This document shows positions 17,537 through 25,065 of a stretch of DNA of 55,960 bases, piece after piece. Source of the DNA: Candidatus Omnitrophota bacterium (GTDB lineage Bacteria > Ratteibacteria > UBA8468 > B48-G9 > DTJG01); the NCBI GenBank assembly GCA_023819255.1, contig JAMWBU010000010.1, forward strand, positions 1 through 55,960. Reading direction: 5' to 3'. Numbering within the stretch: position 1 is the stretch's first letter; the number at the start of each line of letters is the position of its first letter. The position numbers were made by a program, and so were the translations under genes. The notes under the pieces are model-generated. The model was not told the origin of the DNA. It worked only from the letters and a program-made list of their open reading frames with translations, and ran no database searches.

Positions 17537-18692
17537 TGTTCTTTCTCCTCATGCTCGGTGGTGTTTCAAGATCTTCAGCCGGATAATCTCTGTCAAATAT
17601 TTCTCCGTTTTTTTCCGATGAGTCTCTTGTTTGTTCCTGATGGCGCCAGGAAGGCGGAGTATCCAGATCCCCAACATTTTCAAAAAAGCCAGTTTCTTCT
17701 TTACTTTTCTGGGTTATTTTTCTTGTTGTTTCCTTTCCTGGTTCAATTCCTGTTGCTATCAAGGTGACTTTCACTTCGTCATTCATTTTTTCGTCAATGC
17801 TCAAACCAAAGGCAACCTGCTGTATCTGGGCAACTTCATTGATATGGTTCATTGCTTCCACAACATCCTGAAGCGAGAGGTCAGGGCTTCCGATGATACT
17901 GACAAGAATGTTTTTTGCTTCCTGTATGCCTTTTTCTCCCAGAAGAGGATCATCAAGAGCGGCTTTTAATGCCTTGACAGTTTTTTTCTCGCCTTTTGAA
18001 ACGCCTGTTCCCACAATACCCATACCTCCATTCTGTAAGACCCTTTTTATGTCAGTAAAATCCAGGTCCATTATATGGGATGGTTTGTTTATGAGGTCAG
18101 CCACAGCAAATATTGATCTGTTGACAACCTCATCAACTTTAGCAAAGGCCTCTTTGATGGGAGTGTCTCTTTCAACAATTTCATTGAGCCGTTCATTGCT
18201 TATTGCAATCAAAGTGTCAACATTTGCCTTAAGACTTGCAAGTCCAATTTCCGCCTGTTTCTCACGTTTTTCCCATTTGAATGGCAGGGTCACTGTGGCG
18301 ATGACTAGAGCGCCCATATCTCTTGCAATTTTGGCAACAACAGGCGAAGCGCCTGTGCCGGTGCCGCCGCCAAGCCCGGCGACTATGAAAACAATATGCG
18401 TATTTTTCAAAATATCCTTGATTTTTTCCTGATCTTCATTTGCGGCATACTTGCCTTTTTCAGGGTCAGAACCAGCTCCGCCGATGCCCTGGGTTATTTT
18501 TTCGCCAATCTGAACCTTAAATGAAACAGGACAGTGTTGAAGCGCCTGGACATCTGTATCTATTGCAACAGTATCAATGCTTTGAAAACTTGGAGCGATT
18601 CTTCCAACAATTTTACCACCGCCCCCGCCCACTCCAACAGCCTTAATTCTTATCGGAATGATCTTGGTTTCTTCCAGGATAAAGTTAGTCAT
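17517..18692 (-). CDS. ftsZ: Cell division GTPase FtsZ with doubled C-terminal peptide
   Basis: 391 residues. The N-terminal VGVGGGGGKIVGRI and the tubulin signature GGGTGTG (108-114), then ATVTLPF and SIIGSPDLSL, identify FtsZ. The C-terminal tail is unusual: the conserved peptide that binds FtsA and other partners occurs twice, DLDTPPSWRHQ (342-352) and DLETPPSMRRK (374-384), each fitting D-L-D/E-x-P-x-x-x-R, 32 residues apart. The gene follows ftsA by three bases; the ribosome site GGGGAGGA sits inside the ftsA end. The protein polymerises at mid-cell with GTP. Its 3' end overlaps the next gene by 20 nt. Confidence 0.95.
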   Translation of the reverse strand: MTNFILEETKIIPIRIKAVGVGGGGGKIVGRIAPSFQSIDTVAIDTDVQALQHCPVSFKVQIGEKITQGIGGAGSDPEKGKYAANEDQEKIKDILKNTHIVFIVAGLGGGTGTGASPVVAKIARDMGALVIATVTLPFKWEKREKQAEIGLASLKANVDTLIAISNERLNEIVERDTPIKEAFAKVDEVVNRSIFAVADLINKPSHIMDLDFTDIKRVLQNGGMGIVGTGVSKGEKKTVKALKAALDDPLLGEKGIQEAKNILVSIIGSPDLSLQDVVEAMNHINEVAQIQQVAFGLSIDEKMNDEVKVTLIATGIEPGKETTRKITQKSKEETGFFENVGDLDTPPSWRHQEQTRDSSEKNGEIFDRDYPAEDLETPPSMRRKNNENRNM

Positions 18693-18695
18693 ATT

Positions 18696-19967
18696 TTACC
18701 ATCCTCCCCATATTTTTTTCCAGACATTTTCTACCTTTTTCTTTGATGTCATCAACTTTTTTTTCCATTCAGGATTTTTGTATTTTTTATCCATTTCTTT
18801 TTTCCTCAAAAGCAAAGTTCCAACAACCGCAGAAAAACAAGGATACTGATATGAAGCGGGTAGGCCAAGGATTCCTTTCGGCGCTCCGATTCTTGCAGGT
18901 TTGGCAAAGATGCGGGAAACATAGTCAACAAGTCCTTTCAGCTGCGATGAACCGCCAGTCAGTACAATGCCTGCTCCTATATGAAGTTTCGTTTTAAGGT
19001 CGGTTTCAATTTTTTTCTTCACCATTTTTCTGATGATATCGTCTGTCCTTTCATAAACAATCTTCGATATTTTGTCTGCATTTACATAGATCTTCGCGCC
19101 TGTACCAACCATTCTGAGTTCAACCTGTTTTTCAAGTTCAGCAGATTTTTGTTCAATCAATACTGGATAATTGCACCAGCCGTATTGCTTCTTAATTTCA
19201 CAGGAGGATTCAGCGGAAATGTTTAATATGCGGGAAAGATCCTTATCAATGTATTCACCGCCGCATCTCATTGAATAGGTGCCGTAAAGATTTCCGTCCA
19301 GATAAATAAGAAAATCTGTTGTGCCTTTTCCAAAATCAATAACTATGACCCCTGATTTTTTTTCTTCATCAGAAAGAAGCGCTTCAGCCGCCGACCATGA
19401 ATGCGGGTACACCTGGTCAACTTCAGATCCTGCGTTTTTTATGCACTGGAATATGTTTTCGAGCGGATTGTCAAGAACAAAGCAAATGTGAACAAGAGCG
19501 CCCAGAGAACTTCCAAACATGCCTTTCGGATTCTTTTTCACTTTTGTCTCGTCATCAATGATATATTCCTGAGGAAGAATCTTAAAGATGTGGGAACCGG
19601 GTGGAACATTACTAACATTCTTGATACTTCTTAACAGGTTGTCTATATCCAGTTCTGTGATTCTTCTTCGAGTCGTTTCAATGGCAATTTTGTGCGAAGA
19701 ACTCAATCCCCTTAAAAACCCTCCTCCAATACTGATATTGACCAGCGGCAATCCAATATTTGTTTGTTGTTCCAGTTCCGAAAGCACATTCTTTATATAT
19801 TTTGTGCAATTTTCAATATCTACAACTCTTCCCTGTTGCACGATTTCTTCTTCGTATTCTATATATTCTGCGCCAATAATCTCAAGAATGTCATCGTTTA
19901 CAGTGGCTACCATTCCGGCTATTTTTTGCGAACCAATGTCAAGGGAAACAATTGTTTCGTTTGTCAT
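18696..19967 (-). CDS. ftsA: Cell division actin-like protein FtsA
   Basis: 423 residues with an actin-fold: SLDIGSQKIAGMVA at the N terminus, the second phosphate loop VIDFGKGTTDF and AGIVLTGGSSQLKGL. The C terminus ends in VWKKIWGGW, a short amphipathic tail that anchors FtsA to the membrane and thereby ties FtsZ to it. Starts at an ATGA overlap with ftsQ (19964-19967). Full length and in the expected ftsQ-ftsA-ftsZ order. Confidence 0.93.
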   Translation of the reverse strand: MTNETIVSLDIGSQKIAGMVATVNDDILEIIGAEYIEYEEEIVQQGRVVDIENCTKYIKNVLSELEQQTNIGLPLVNISIGGGFLRGLSSSHKIAIETTRRRITELDIDNLLRSIKNVSNVPPGSHIFKILPQEYIIDDETKVKKNPKGMFGSSLGALVHICFVLDNPLENIFQCIKNAGSEVDQVYPHSWSAAEALLSDEEKKSGVIVIDFGKGTTDFLIYLDGNLYGTYSMRCGGEYIDKDLSRILNISAESSCEIKKQYGWCNYPVLIEQKSAELEKQVELRMVGTGAKIYVNADKISKIVYERTDDIIRKMVKKKIETDLKTKLHIGAGIVLTGGSSQLKGLVDYVSRIFAKPARIGAPKGILGLPASYQYPCFSAVVGTLLLRKKEMDKKYKNPEWKKKLMTSKKKVENVWKKIWGGW

Positions 19968-20722
19968 TGTTTTTGAGATTCCTTTTCTTTTACATATGGA
20001 TCTTTGAATCTTACATCTATATATTCAAAAGGCAGATTATTTTTTTTGCAACCAGAAAGCACATCTTTTGCCATTGCTAATTGTTTATCAATTTCTGTGC
20101 CGCGAATGTAGATACTTTTATCCTCTGATGTCAATTCAATCCTGTCAAAATCAAAAATTGAAACTGTTTCTATTTTAAATAAATTTGCAATTCCATAATA
20201 ATTATACCATTGTTCGATTTCTTTTAAAACCGCCAATTTTTCCTGTTCTTCTGACCTGTTGCCTGCACTTTCAGGTTTAATTCCTTCCACAACCCATCCT
20301 TTGAAATCTTCAACCAGGGGAAGAAAATAGCCGTTTCTATCCATCATTGCGGCAGATTTTTCATCTGCGACAACAACCCACGGAGTTCTTATCTTTAATC
20401 TTATAATCAGCGCATCAGGAAGATGTTTTTCAATGACGCAATCCTCAACAAAATAGATTTTTTTTATTTTCGAATAAATCTCAGCCATATCTATTGAAAA
20501 AATGCTGATTTTTTCAGGCAAAGAGATGTAATCTTTGATAAAAGAAGAATAATCTGCGGGCTCTATTGCAATATTTTTTAAAGAAAAAACCGAAAGATTC
20601 TTAAAATAAGATGGAATGAAAAATCTGGCAAACAAAATCGAACCGAAAATTGCAACTGTAAGAAATATGTAAAACCACCTTTTTATCTTTTTTTTTCTCT
20701 GCTCGATTAATTTTTCGCGCAT
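19964..20722 (-). CDS. ftsQ: Cell division protein FtsQ/DivIB
   Basis: 252 residues. A basic cytoplasmic start (EKLIEQRKKKIKRW) precedes a single membrane helix (about 17-38), then a periplasmic POTRA-like region with LKNIAIEP and a beta domain that includes LKIRTPWVVVA and DRNGYFLPLV, the usual FtsQ pattern. FtsQ links FtsL/FtsB and FtsW/FtsI to the septal ring. Sequence similarity in this family is low, so synteny (ddl before, ftsA after) carries much weight. It begins 16 nt inside ddl and ends in an ATGA overlap with ftsA. Confidence 0.85.
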   Translation of the reverse strand: MREKLIEQRKKKIKRWFYIFLTVAIFGSILFARFFIPSYFKNLSVFSLKNIAIEPADYSSFIKDYISLPEKISIFSIDMAEIYSKIKKIYFVEDCVIEKHLPDALIIRLKIRTPWVVVADEKSAAMMDRNGYFLPLVEDFKGWVVEGIKPESAGNRSEEQEKLAVLKEIEQWYNYYGIANLFKIETVSIFDFDRIELTSEDKSIYIRGTEIDKQLAMAKDVLSGCKKNNLPFEYIDVRFKDPYVKEKESQKQ

Positions 20723-21618
20723 CTTTCAAGTCCAAGTGCAATAAGTTTTTCGCAAAGTTCATCAAATGAAATACCAGCGTGCGCTGCGGCATCAGGCAAA
20801 AGGCTTACAGGTGTAAAACCAGGTATGGTGTTAACATCGAGAATGAACATTTCTCCATTATCCTGAACAATAATTTCCATTCTTGCGCAACCCGAACAAC
20901 CAAGAATTTTATAGGTCTTGAATGCATAGTCAGACGCTTTATCAAGAAGACTTTTGTCAATTTCTGGCGGAATAATATGAGCGCTTGCTCCTTTTGTGTA
21001 TTTTGCTGTATAGTCATAGAGTTTTCTTTCTGTCCTTATCTCAATGGGAGGGAGAACCTGCGGATTTTGATTACCAATAAGGCCTATCGTTATCTCTTTC
21101 CCTTTGACAAAGTTTTCGACAAAAACATCGCTATCAAGTTTGAAAGTTTTTCGCACCGCCCTTTTCATTTCAGAAACATTTTTGACAATCGATATGCCGA
21201 TTGTTGAGCCAAGATTTGCTGGTTTTACCACGCATGGATAACCGAAGAATAGATCTGGAATGTTGTTTCTTTCCACCACAACAAAATCAGGGGTTGGAAT
21301 TTCATGAAACATAAGAATTTTTTTTGTAATTATTTTGTTCATACAAATAGCACTGGTGCGAACACCTGAACCAGTATAGGGAATATTTAAGATTTCAAGG
21401 AATCCCTGAATTGTGCCATTTTCTCCTTTTCCGCCGTGCAGCGCAATAAATACACAATCAGGCTTAATCTTTTCAATTTTTTTCAGAAAATTCGTTTGCG
21501 CAGGATCAAGTTTAAAGACCCTGTGCCTTTTTGACAATGCCCTTGCCACTGCGTCTCCGGAAACAAGAGACACCTCTCGTTCCGGGCTATCGCCGCCACA
21601 CAAAACCACTATTTTCAG
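20707..21618 (-). CDS. ddl: D-alanine--D-alanine ligase, probable CTG start
   Basis: ATP-grasp ligase that makes D-Ala-D-Ala for peptidoglycan. VLCGGDSPEREVSLVSG at the N terminus, ALHGGKGENGTIQG, VKPANLGSTIGIS and the DVNTIPGFTPVSL motif near the end are diagnostic. The conventional start would be GTG 21609 (300 residues), but it lacks a well-placed ribosome site. A CTG at 21618-21616 sits five bases after GGGAGG (21629-21624), adds three residues (L/M-K-I) that match the family N terminus, and overlaps the murB stop as CTGA. I therefore prefer CTG (303 residues), which would be a rare initiation codon. Confidence 0.93.
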   Translation of the reverse strand: MKIVVLCGGDSPEREVSLVSGDAVARALSKRHRVFKLDPAQTNFLKKIEKIKPDCVFIALHGGKGENGTIQGFLEILNIPYTGSGVRTSAICMNKIITKKILMFHEIPTPDFVVVERNNIPDLFFGYPCVVKPANLGSTIGISIVKNVSEMKRAVRKTFKLDSDVFVENFVKGKEITIGLIGNQNPQVLPPIEIRTERKLYDYTAKYTKGASAHIIPPEIDKSLLDKASDYAFKTYKILGCSGCARMEIIVQDNGEMFILDVNTIPGFTPVSLLPDAAAHAGISFDELCEKLIALGLERCAKN

Positions 21619-22520
21619 GTGAACCTCCCGATAAGTTCAATTTCTGGTTTGAGCAATATATTATACCTGCTATTCACTTTTTTCTGAATGTATCTTATCA
21701 GATTCCAGACATCCGATGAACTTGCATTTCCAGTATTGATAATAAAGTTTGCATGTTTTTCTGAAACCATTGCGCCACCTATTCTGAATCCCTTTAATCC
21801 TGCTTCTTCTATGAGTTTGCCCGCGAAAAAACCAGGCGGATTTTTGAAAACAGAACCAGCAGATGGATATTCAAGCGGTTGTTTTTCCTTTCTCTGTTTT
21901 AGAATTGCAGATATTTTTTTTTTGACCTCTTCTTTTGACTTTTTTTCAGCTCTCAAAAAACAGGATAAAACGAAAAATGCTTTTCCTTTAAGCTGGGAAT
22001 ACCTGTAATCCCAGGAAATTTCTGGTTTATTTGCAACCGTCCAGTGACCGCTTTTATCCATGTACTGAATTATGTAAACAATATCTGAGATACTTGTTTC
22101 TTTTATTCCGGCATTGTTGACAAGAGCGCCACCGAGTGTTCCAGGGATTCCGGAAAGAAATTCCAGGCCTCCGAGAGAGTGTTTTATACAGAATCCCATA
22201 AGAAATGAGATCTTTGCACCACAGTATCCTGATATAAAATTTTCAGATAAACTTATGCCTGATATCTTTTCAGTCACGGCAATGACTCCATCAAATCCGC
22301 AGTCGCTTATCAAAAGGTTGGAACCGCAACCAATAAATTTCACATCTGTCCCTTTTTTTTCAAGCTCGAAAAGAAACTCTATTTCCTCTTTTTTTGATGG
22401 AAAAACAACCGCTGATAATAGTCCGCCTGTTTTGAATGTTGTAAAATCTTTTGCAGAAGCATCAAAAACAACCCTCTTCCCAAACGCATCTACAAGCATT
22501 TTTTTGACTGAATCATTCAT
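21615..22520 (-). CDS. murB: UDP-N-acetylenolpyruvoylglucosamine reductase
   Basis: 301 residues. The FAD-binding GCGSNLLISD, the GIPGTLGGALVNNAG loop, EYPSAGSVFKNP with the catalytic Ser and the late KHANFIINTGNASSSDV segment identify a MurB of the shorter type II class (no Tyr loop insert). It reduces the enolpyruvyl group to D-lactate to give UDP-MurNAc in the cytoplasm. It starts 8 nt inside truA and is followed by ddl through a CTGA overlap. murC, normally found beside murB in this cluster, is absent. Confidence 0.93.
   Translation of the reverse strand: MNDSVKKMLVDAFGKRVVFDASAKDFTTFKTGGLLSAVVFPSKKEEIEFLFELEKKGTDVKFIGCGSNLLISDCGFDGVIAVTEKISGISLSENFISGYCGAKISFLMGFCIKHSLGGLEFLSGIPGTLGGALVNNAGIKETSISDIVYIIQYMDKSGHWTVANKPEISWDYRYSQLKGKAFFVLSCFLRAEKKSKEEVKKKISAILKQRKEKQPLEYPSAGSVFKNPPGFFAGKLIEEAGLKGFRIGGAMVSEKHANFIINTGNASSSDVWNLIRYIQKKVNSRYNILLKPEIELIGRFT
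21624..21629 (-). promoter_or_regulatory. Ribosome binding site deciding the ddl start
   Basis: On the minus strand GGGAGG lies inside the last codons of murB. The five-base spacer TTCAC places it ideally before a CTG codon, but 14 bases from the GTG alternative. Confidence 0.55.
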
Positions 22521-23277
22521 AAATTACATCTCTTAAGTAAAGTCCGTATGCTGGAGCAGTTGGTGAAGCTAATCGTCTGTCTTTTGATGCGATTATTTTT
22601 TTGATCTTTTCAGGTTCAATCCTTTTTCTTCCTGCATCCACCAGCGTTCCAACAATATTGCGCGCCATTTTGTAAAGAAAACCAGTTCCACAGATTTCAA
22701 TGGAAATGATATTTACATCAGGATCAAAACAGAAGTACTCCTTTTTTATTTTAATGTATTCGATTGTTCTCACAGTATTTTTAGCCTTTCTTCCTGATGC
22801 CTGAAAGCATGAAAAATCTTGAGTGCCGGCGATAAAAGAAGCTGCCTCTTTCATTCTTGAGATGCAAATTTTTTCTGGAATATACCAGGCTCTATCAAGC
22901 AGGAAAGGAGAGTTGAAACCAGTCAACAGATACCTGTATATTTTTTTCTTCGCGTCAAAACGAGGATGGAAACTTTCACTGGCTATTGATACATTTTTAA
23001 CTCTGATATGCTTATCGAGCAATGCGTTCATTGCTTTACGAATTTGTTCGGGTCTCATATCTGTTTCAAGGGCGAAAGAAATGACGTGTTTTGTCGCGTG
23101 GACGCCTGAGTCCGTTCTTCCTGAGGATTGAATCTTTATTCTTTTCTGAAAAATTCTCGAAAGAACCTTTTCAATCTCTTCCTGTATTGTTTTTTTACCT
23201 GGTTGTATCTGCCATCCTGAAAAATCAGAGCCGTCATAAGTTATAACTGCCTTAAATTTCAGAAGTGCTTGTTTCAC
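22513..23277 (-). CDS. truA: tRNA pseudouridine synthase A
   Basis: 254 residues. The catalytic Asp56 sits in SSGRTDSGVHA, and ITYDGSDFSGWQIQP at the N terminus together with GTGFLYKMARNIVGTLVDAGR near the C terminus mark TruA, which converts U38-40 of tRNA anticodon arms to pseudouridine. GTG 23277 is the start and forms a GTGA overlap with the mscS stop at 23274-23277. An odd member of a wall-synthesis cluster, but the coupling shows it is cotranscribed. Confidence 0.93.
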   Translation of the reverse strand: MKQALLKFKAVITYDGSDFSGWQIQPGKKTIQEEIEKVLSRIFQKRIKIQSSGRTDSGVHATKHVISFALETDMRPEQIRKAMNALLDKHIRVKNVSIASESFHPRFDAKKKIYRYLLTGFNSPFLLDRAWYIPEKICISRMKEAASFIAGTQDFSCFQASGRKAKNTVRTIEYIKIKKEYFCFDPDVNIISIEICGTGFLYKMARNIVGTLVDAGRKRIEPEKIKKIIASKDRRLASPTAPAYGLYLRDVIYE

Positions 23278-24038
23278 GACAGGAGCGTAAATGTTGTGTT
23301 GATATTTTTATTTTTCATTTCCAGCCAGAGGTCTTTTGTGATTTCTTCTATTTCATCGATTTTTTCTTTTGGTATTTCAGTGTATATTGTGTATGTTAAA
23401 CCTGTTTGAGAAATCCCTGTTAAACAGCATCTGCAAAAGACACTGTGTTTTTGAAAAACCGATTTTACGATATCTTTTATATCAACTGCTTCATGATTTA
23501 CCACCAGCTGCAGCACCACTGTGTTTTTGCCATCCCTTGTTGAATTGTAAATTACCTGTCCCCAGGCGCTTCGATTTGGTACGAGGACTTTTTTATTATC
23601 TTTTGCCCTCAATTCAATATTGACCGGACTTATATTAACAATCTCGCCTTCCACGCCTCCGATTTTGACGAAATCTCCTATTTTGAAAGGTCTGTACATA
23701 AATATCATCAGGCCGCTGGCAAAGTCAGCCACTGTTTCTCTAACGCCAAATCCAATGATAAGACCGCCGGCGCCAATTCCCGCGATAAAAGGGGAAATAT
23801 TTAATCCAAGAGTGGAAAGGGCAATTATTATTGAGAAAACAAGCATTGCCATAAAGATTAATCTTCCGATATATTTCCTTGCGAGCGGATCAATTTTTGA
23901 ATTTCTTGATATCCTCTGGTAAAAACGATTCCACGCCTTTCCAAGAAACCATCCTGCGAGAATAATCAACAGAGCCAGAGGAATTCTTGGAAGATAAAGA
24001 AGAAGTTTATTAAGATAGTCAGTGGCTATTTTTTCCAT
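23274..24038 (-). CDS. Small-conductance mechanosensitive channel (MscS family)
   Basis: 254 residues. Three N-terminal membrane helices are followed by the conserved pore and beta domain: GAGGLIIGFGVRETVADF, ASGLMIFMYRPFKIGDFVKIGGVEGEI and VPNRSAWGQVIYN. The channel opens under hypoosmotic stress. It leads the whole division cluster, behind a well-formed promoter whose -10 box ends 7 nt before the ATG, with no Shine-Dalgarno sequence. Confidence 0.88.
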   Translation of the reverse strand: MEKIATDYLNKLLLYLPRIPLALLIILAGWFLGKAWNRFYQRISRNSKIDPLARKYIGRLIFMAMLVFSIIIALSTLGLNISPFIAGIGAGGLIIGFGVRETVADFASGLMIFMYRPFKIGDFVKIGGVEGEIVNISPVNIELRAKDNKKVLVPNRSAWGQVIYNSTRDGKNTVVLQLVVNHEAVDIKDIVKSVFQKHSVFCRCCLTGISQTGLTYTIYTEIPKEKIDEIEEITKDLWLEMKNKNINTTFTLLS

Positions 24039-24045
24039 AGATTAA

Positions 24046-24074
24046 ATAATAATCTCAATGGATACCAAAGTCAA
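24046..24074 (-). promoter_or_regulatory. Promoter of the mscS-fts cluster, apparently leaderless
   Basis: On the minus strand TTGACT (24074-24069), a 17-nt spacer and TATTAT (24051-24046). Seven bases separate the -10 box from the mscS ATG (24038), so the transcript should start at or beside the start codon. No ribosome site is visible. Confidence 0.6.
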
Positions 24075-24089
24075 CCAGTATATTTATAT

Positions 24090-24118
24090 TTTCAAAAGGC
24101 CTGTGTTCCTGATATAAT
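24090..24118 (+). promoter_or_regulatory. Promoter of tRNA-Ser
   Basis: TTTCAA at 24090-24095, 17 nt, and a perfect TATAAT at 24113-24118, 16 nt before the tRNA. It lies back to back with the mscS promoter. The -35 is weak. Confidence 0.5.
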
Positions 24119-24134
24119 ATTACGGCAGGATTTC

Positions 24135-24218
24135 GGAGGGTTAGCCTAACGGTAAGGCAGTGGACTTGAAATCCACCGTCCCTCGCGGGACATGGGGGTT
24201 CAAATCCCTCACCCTCCG
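24135..24218 (+). tRNA. tRNA-Ser(UGA)
   Basis: An 84-nt class II tRNA. Acceptor GGAGGGT (24135-24141) pairs with ACCCTCC (24211-24217), discriminator G at 24218, and CCA is not encoded. The anticodon stem GTGGA/TCCAC encloses loop CTTGAAA with anticodon TGA at 24167-24169. The long variable arm contains GTCCC/GGGAC, typical for serine. The T arm is GGGGG-TTCAAAT-CCCTC. Its 3' end, from the T loop onward, is copied twice in the sequence that follows. Confidence 0.97.
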
Positions 24219-24246
24219 CTTAAGATCTTTGATAAGGGATTTGAAC
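24198..24246 (+). repeat. 12-bp inverted repeat linking tRNA T arm to downstream sequence
   Basis: GTTCAAATCCCT (24198-24209, T loop and 3' strand of the tRNA T stem) is perfectly complementary to AGGGATTTGAAC (24235-24246), with a 25-nt loop. If transcribed through, it can compete with the T arm. Confidence 0.75.
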
Positions 24247-24327
24247 TGGAGCGAAGTTAAGGAATTGCGAGCAAGCGCAGCAATTCCAGCGGTGGCCGAC
24301 CCGAGCCGCAGTGGGAGGCGAGGGCGC
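24200..24327 (+). repeat. tRNA-3'-end repeat, unit 1
   Basis: A 128-nt unit. It opens with a 46-nt block (24200-24245) shared exactly with 24328-24373: tRNA 3' end plus CTTAAGATCTTTGATAAGGG. Then TGGAGCGAAGTTAAG, a hairpin GGAATTGC/GCAATTCC (24261-24268/24280-24287) with loop GAGCAAGCGCA, AGCGGTGG, and a GC-rich block beginning at 24297. The 47-nt stretch 24297-24343, which runs into unit 2, recurs exactly at 24488-24534. Confidence 0.85.
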
Positions 24328-24518
24328 TCAAATCCCTCACCCTCCGCTTAAGATCTTTGATAAGGGATTTGAATGGAGCGAAGTTAAGACAATGCGAGCA
24401 AGCGCAGCATTGTCAGCGGTGGTTGCCAATGCGATGAAGAAAGAGCATTGTCTGGCAAGCCCGCCGAGACGGTGAGGCGGGCCGGGTCGACCCGAGCCGC
24501 AGTGGGAGGCGAGGGCGC
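24328..24518 (+). repeat. tRNA-3'-end repeat, unit 2, with 65-nt insertion
   Basis: Same order as unit 1. The hairpin stem is GACAATGC/GCATTGTC (24388-24395/24407-24414): different bases on both sides, still perfectly paired, with the identical loop GAGCAAGCGCA. After AGCGGTGG, unit 2 carries about 65 extra bases (24423-24487) that hold two further hairpins: TTGCC..AATGC/GCATT..GGCAA and GCCCGCC/GGCGGGC (24459-24482). A partial third copy of the tRNA end (TCAAATCCCTCACCCT, 24519-24534) follows. Confidence 0.85.
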
Positions 24519-24547
24519 TCAAATCCCTCACCCTTTGTTTTTGTTTT
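24511..24547 (+). terminator. Possible terminator / T-arm mimic at end of repeat array
   Basis: GAGGG (24511-24515) pairs with CCCTC (24525-24529) around a 9-nt loop that resembles the tRNA T arm; a T-rich run (24534-24547) follows. Only five base pairs, so weak as a terminator. Confidence 0.25.
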
Positions 24548-24579
24548 CATAAGTTGATTCAACCCCAATTCTGATATCT

Positions 24580-25065
24580 ATGAAAATTTTTCCTGAAAAC
24601 TGGCGACTTGCTTTTGTCAGAACAGCCTCTGTTATCCTTGTTTTAATCGTCTTAAGGGTGTTTTTTATTCAGTGGTTCCGGACATTTGGAATGAGCATGG
24701 AGCCGACAATACGTGATGGTTCAATTGTTTTTGCAAATAAAATTGCCTACAAAATAAACGAACCCGAAAGGTTTGATATTGTCATTTTCAGAACATCAAA
24801 CAGACCCTATGTGTACTTTGTCAAAAGAATCATTGCTTTTTCCGGTGAGACAGTCGAGTTCAAAAATGGATATCTTTTTATCAACGGGAAAATGCTTGAA
24901 GAACCATATCTTGAAGAAAAAGGCGAATGGAATGTTAAGCCCTTTGTTGTGAAAAGCGGTAAAATATTTGTGTGTGGCGATAATAGATTAACCAGATGGG
25001 AAAATCATTTTCATCCTCAAATTTCCATTAGAAATATCACCGGCAGAGTTATGGGGCACAGATGA
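24580..25065 (+). CDS. lepB: Signal peptidase I, short form
   Basis: 161 residues with one N-terminal membrane helix (about 14-31). Catalytic Ser39 is in FGMSMEPT and the general-base Lys82 in YFVKRI, both as in type I signal peptidases; RFDIVIFR and FVCGDNR are the other boxes. After GDNR the family usually shows a Ser and a DSR; here the sequence is GDNRLTRWENHFHP, so that box is altered. The enzyme cleaves signal peptides at the outer face of the inner membrane, needed by the many secreted proteins of this window. ATGA overlap with the next gene (25062-25065). No Shine-Dalgarno is visible upstream. Confidence 0.85.
   Translation: MKIFPENWRLAFVRTASVILVLIVLRVFFIQWFRTFGMSMEPTIRDGSIVFANKIAYKINEPERFDIVIFRTSNRPYVYFVKRIIAFSGETVEFKNGYLFINGKMLEEPYLEEKGEWNVKPFVVKSGKIFVCGDNRLTRWENHFHPQISIRNITGRVMGHR

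Noticed and set aside
24160..24531. Open frames across the tRNA-Ser and its repeat array on both strands
   Set aside because: They run through the tRNA and repeated structural DNA, have no ribosome site and resemble no protein.
24200..24540. Reading the array as a CRISPR or as an integrated element's attachment sites
   Set aside because: Only two units with different lengths and no short uniform spacers; no cas, integrase or transposase gene nearby. The tRNA-end copies resemble attachment sites, but there is no element between them.
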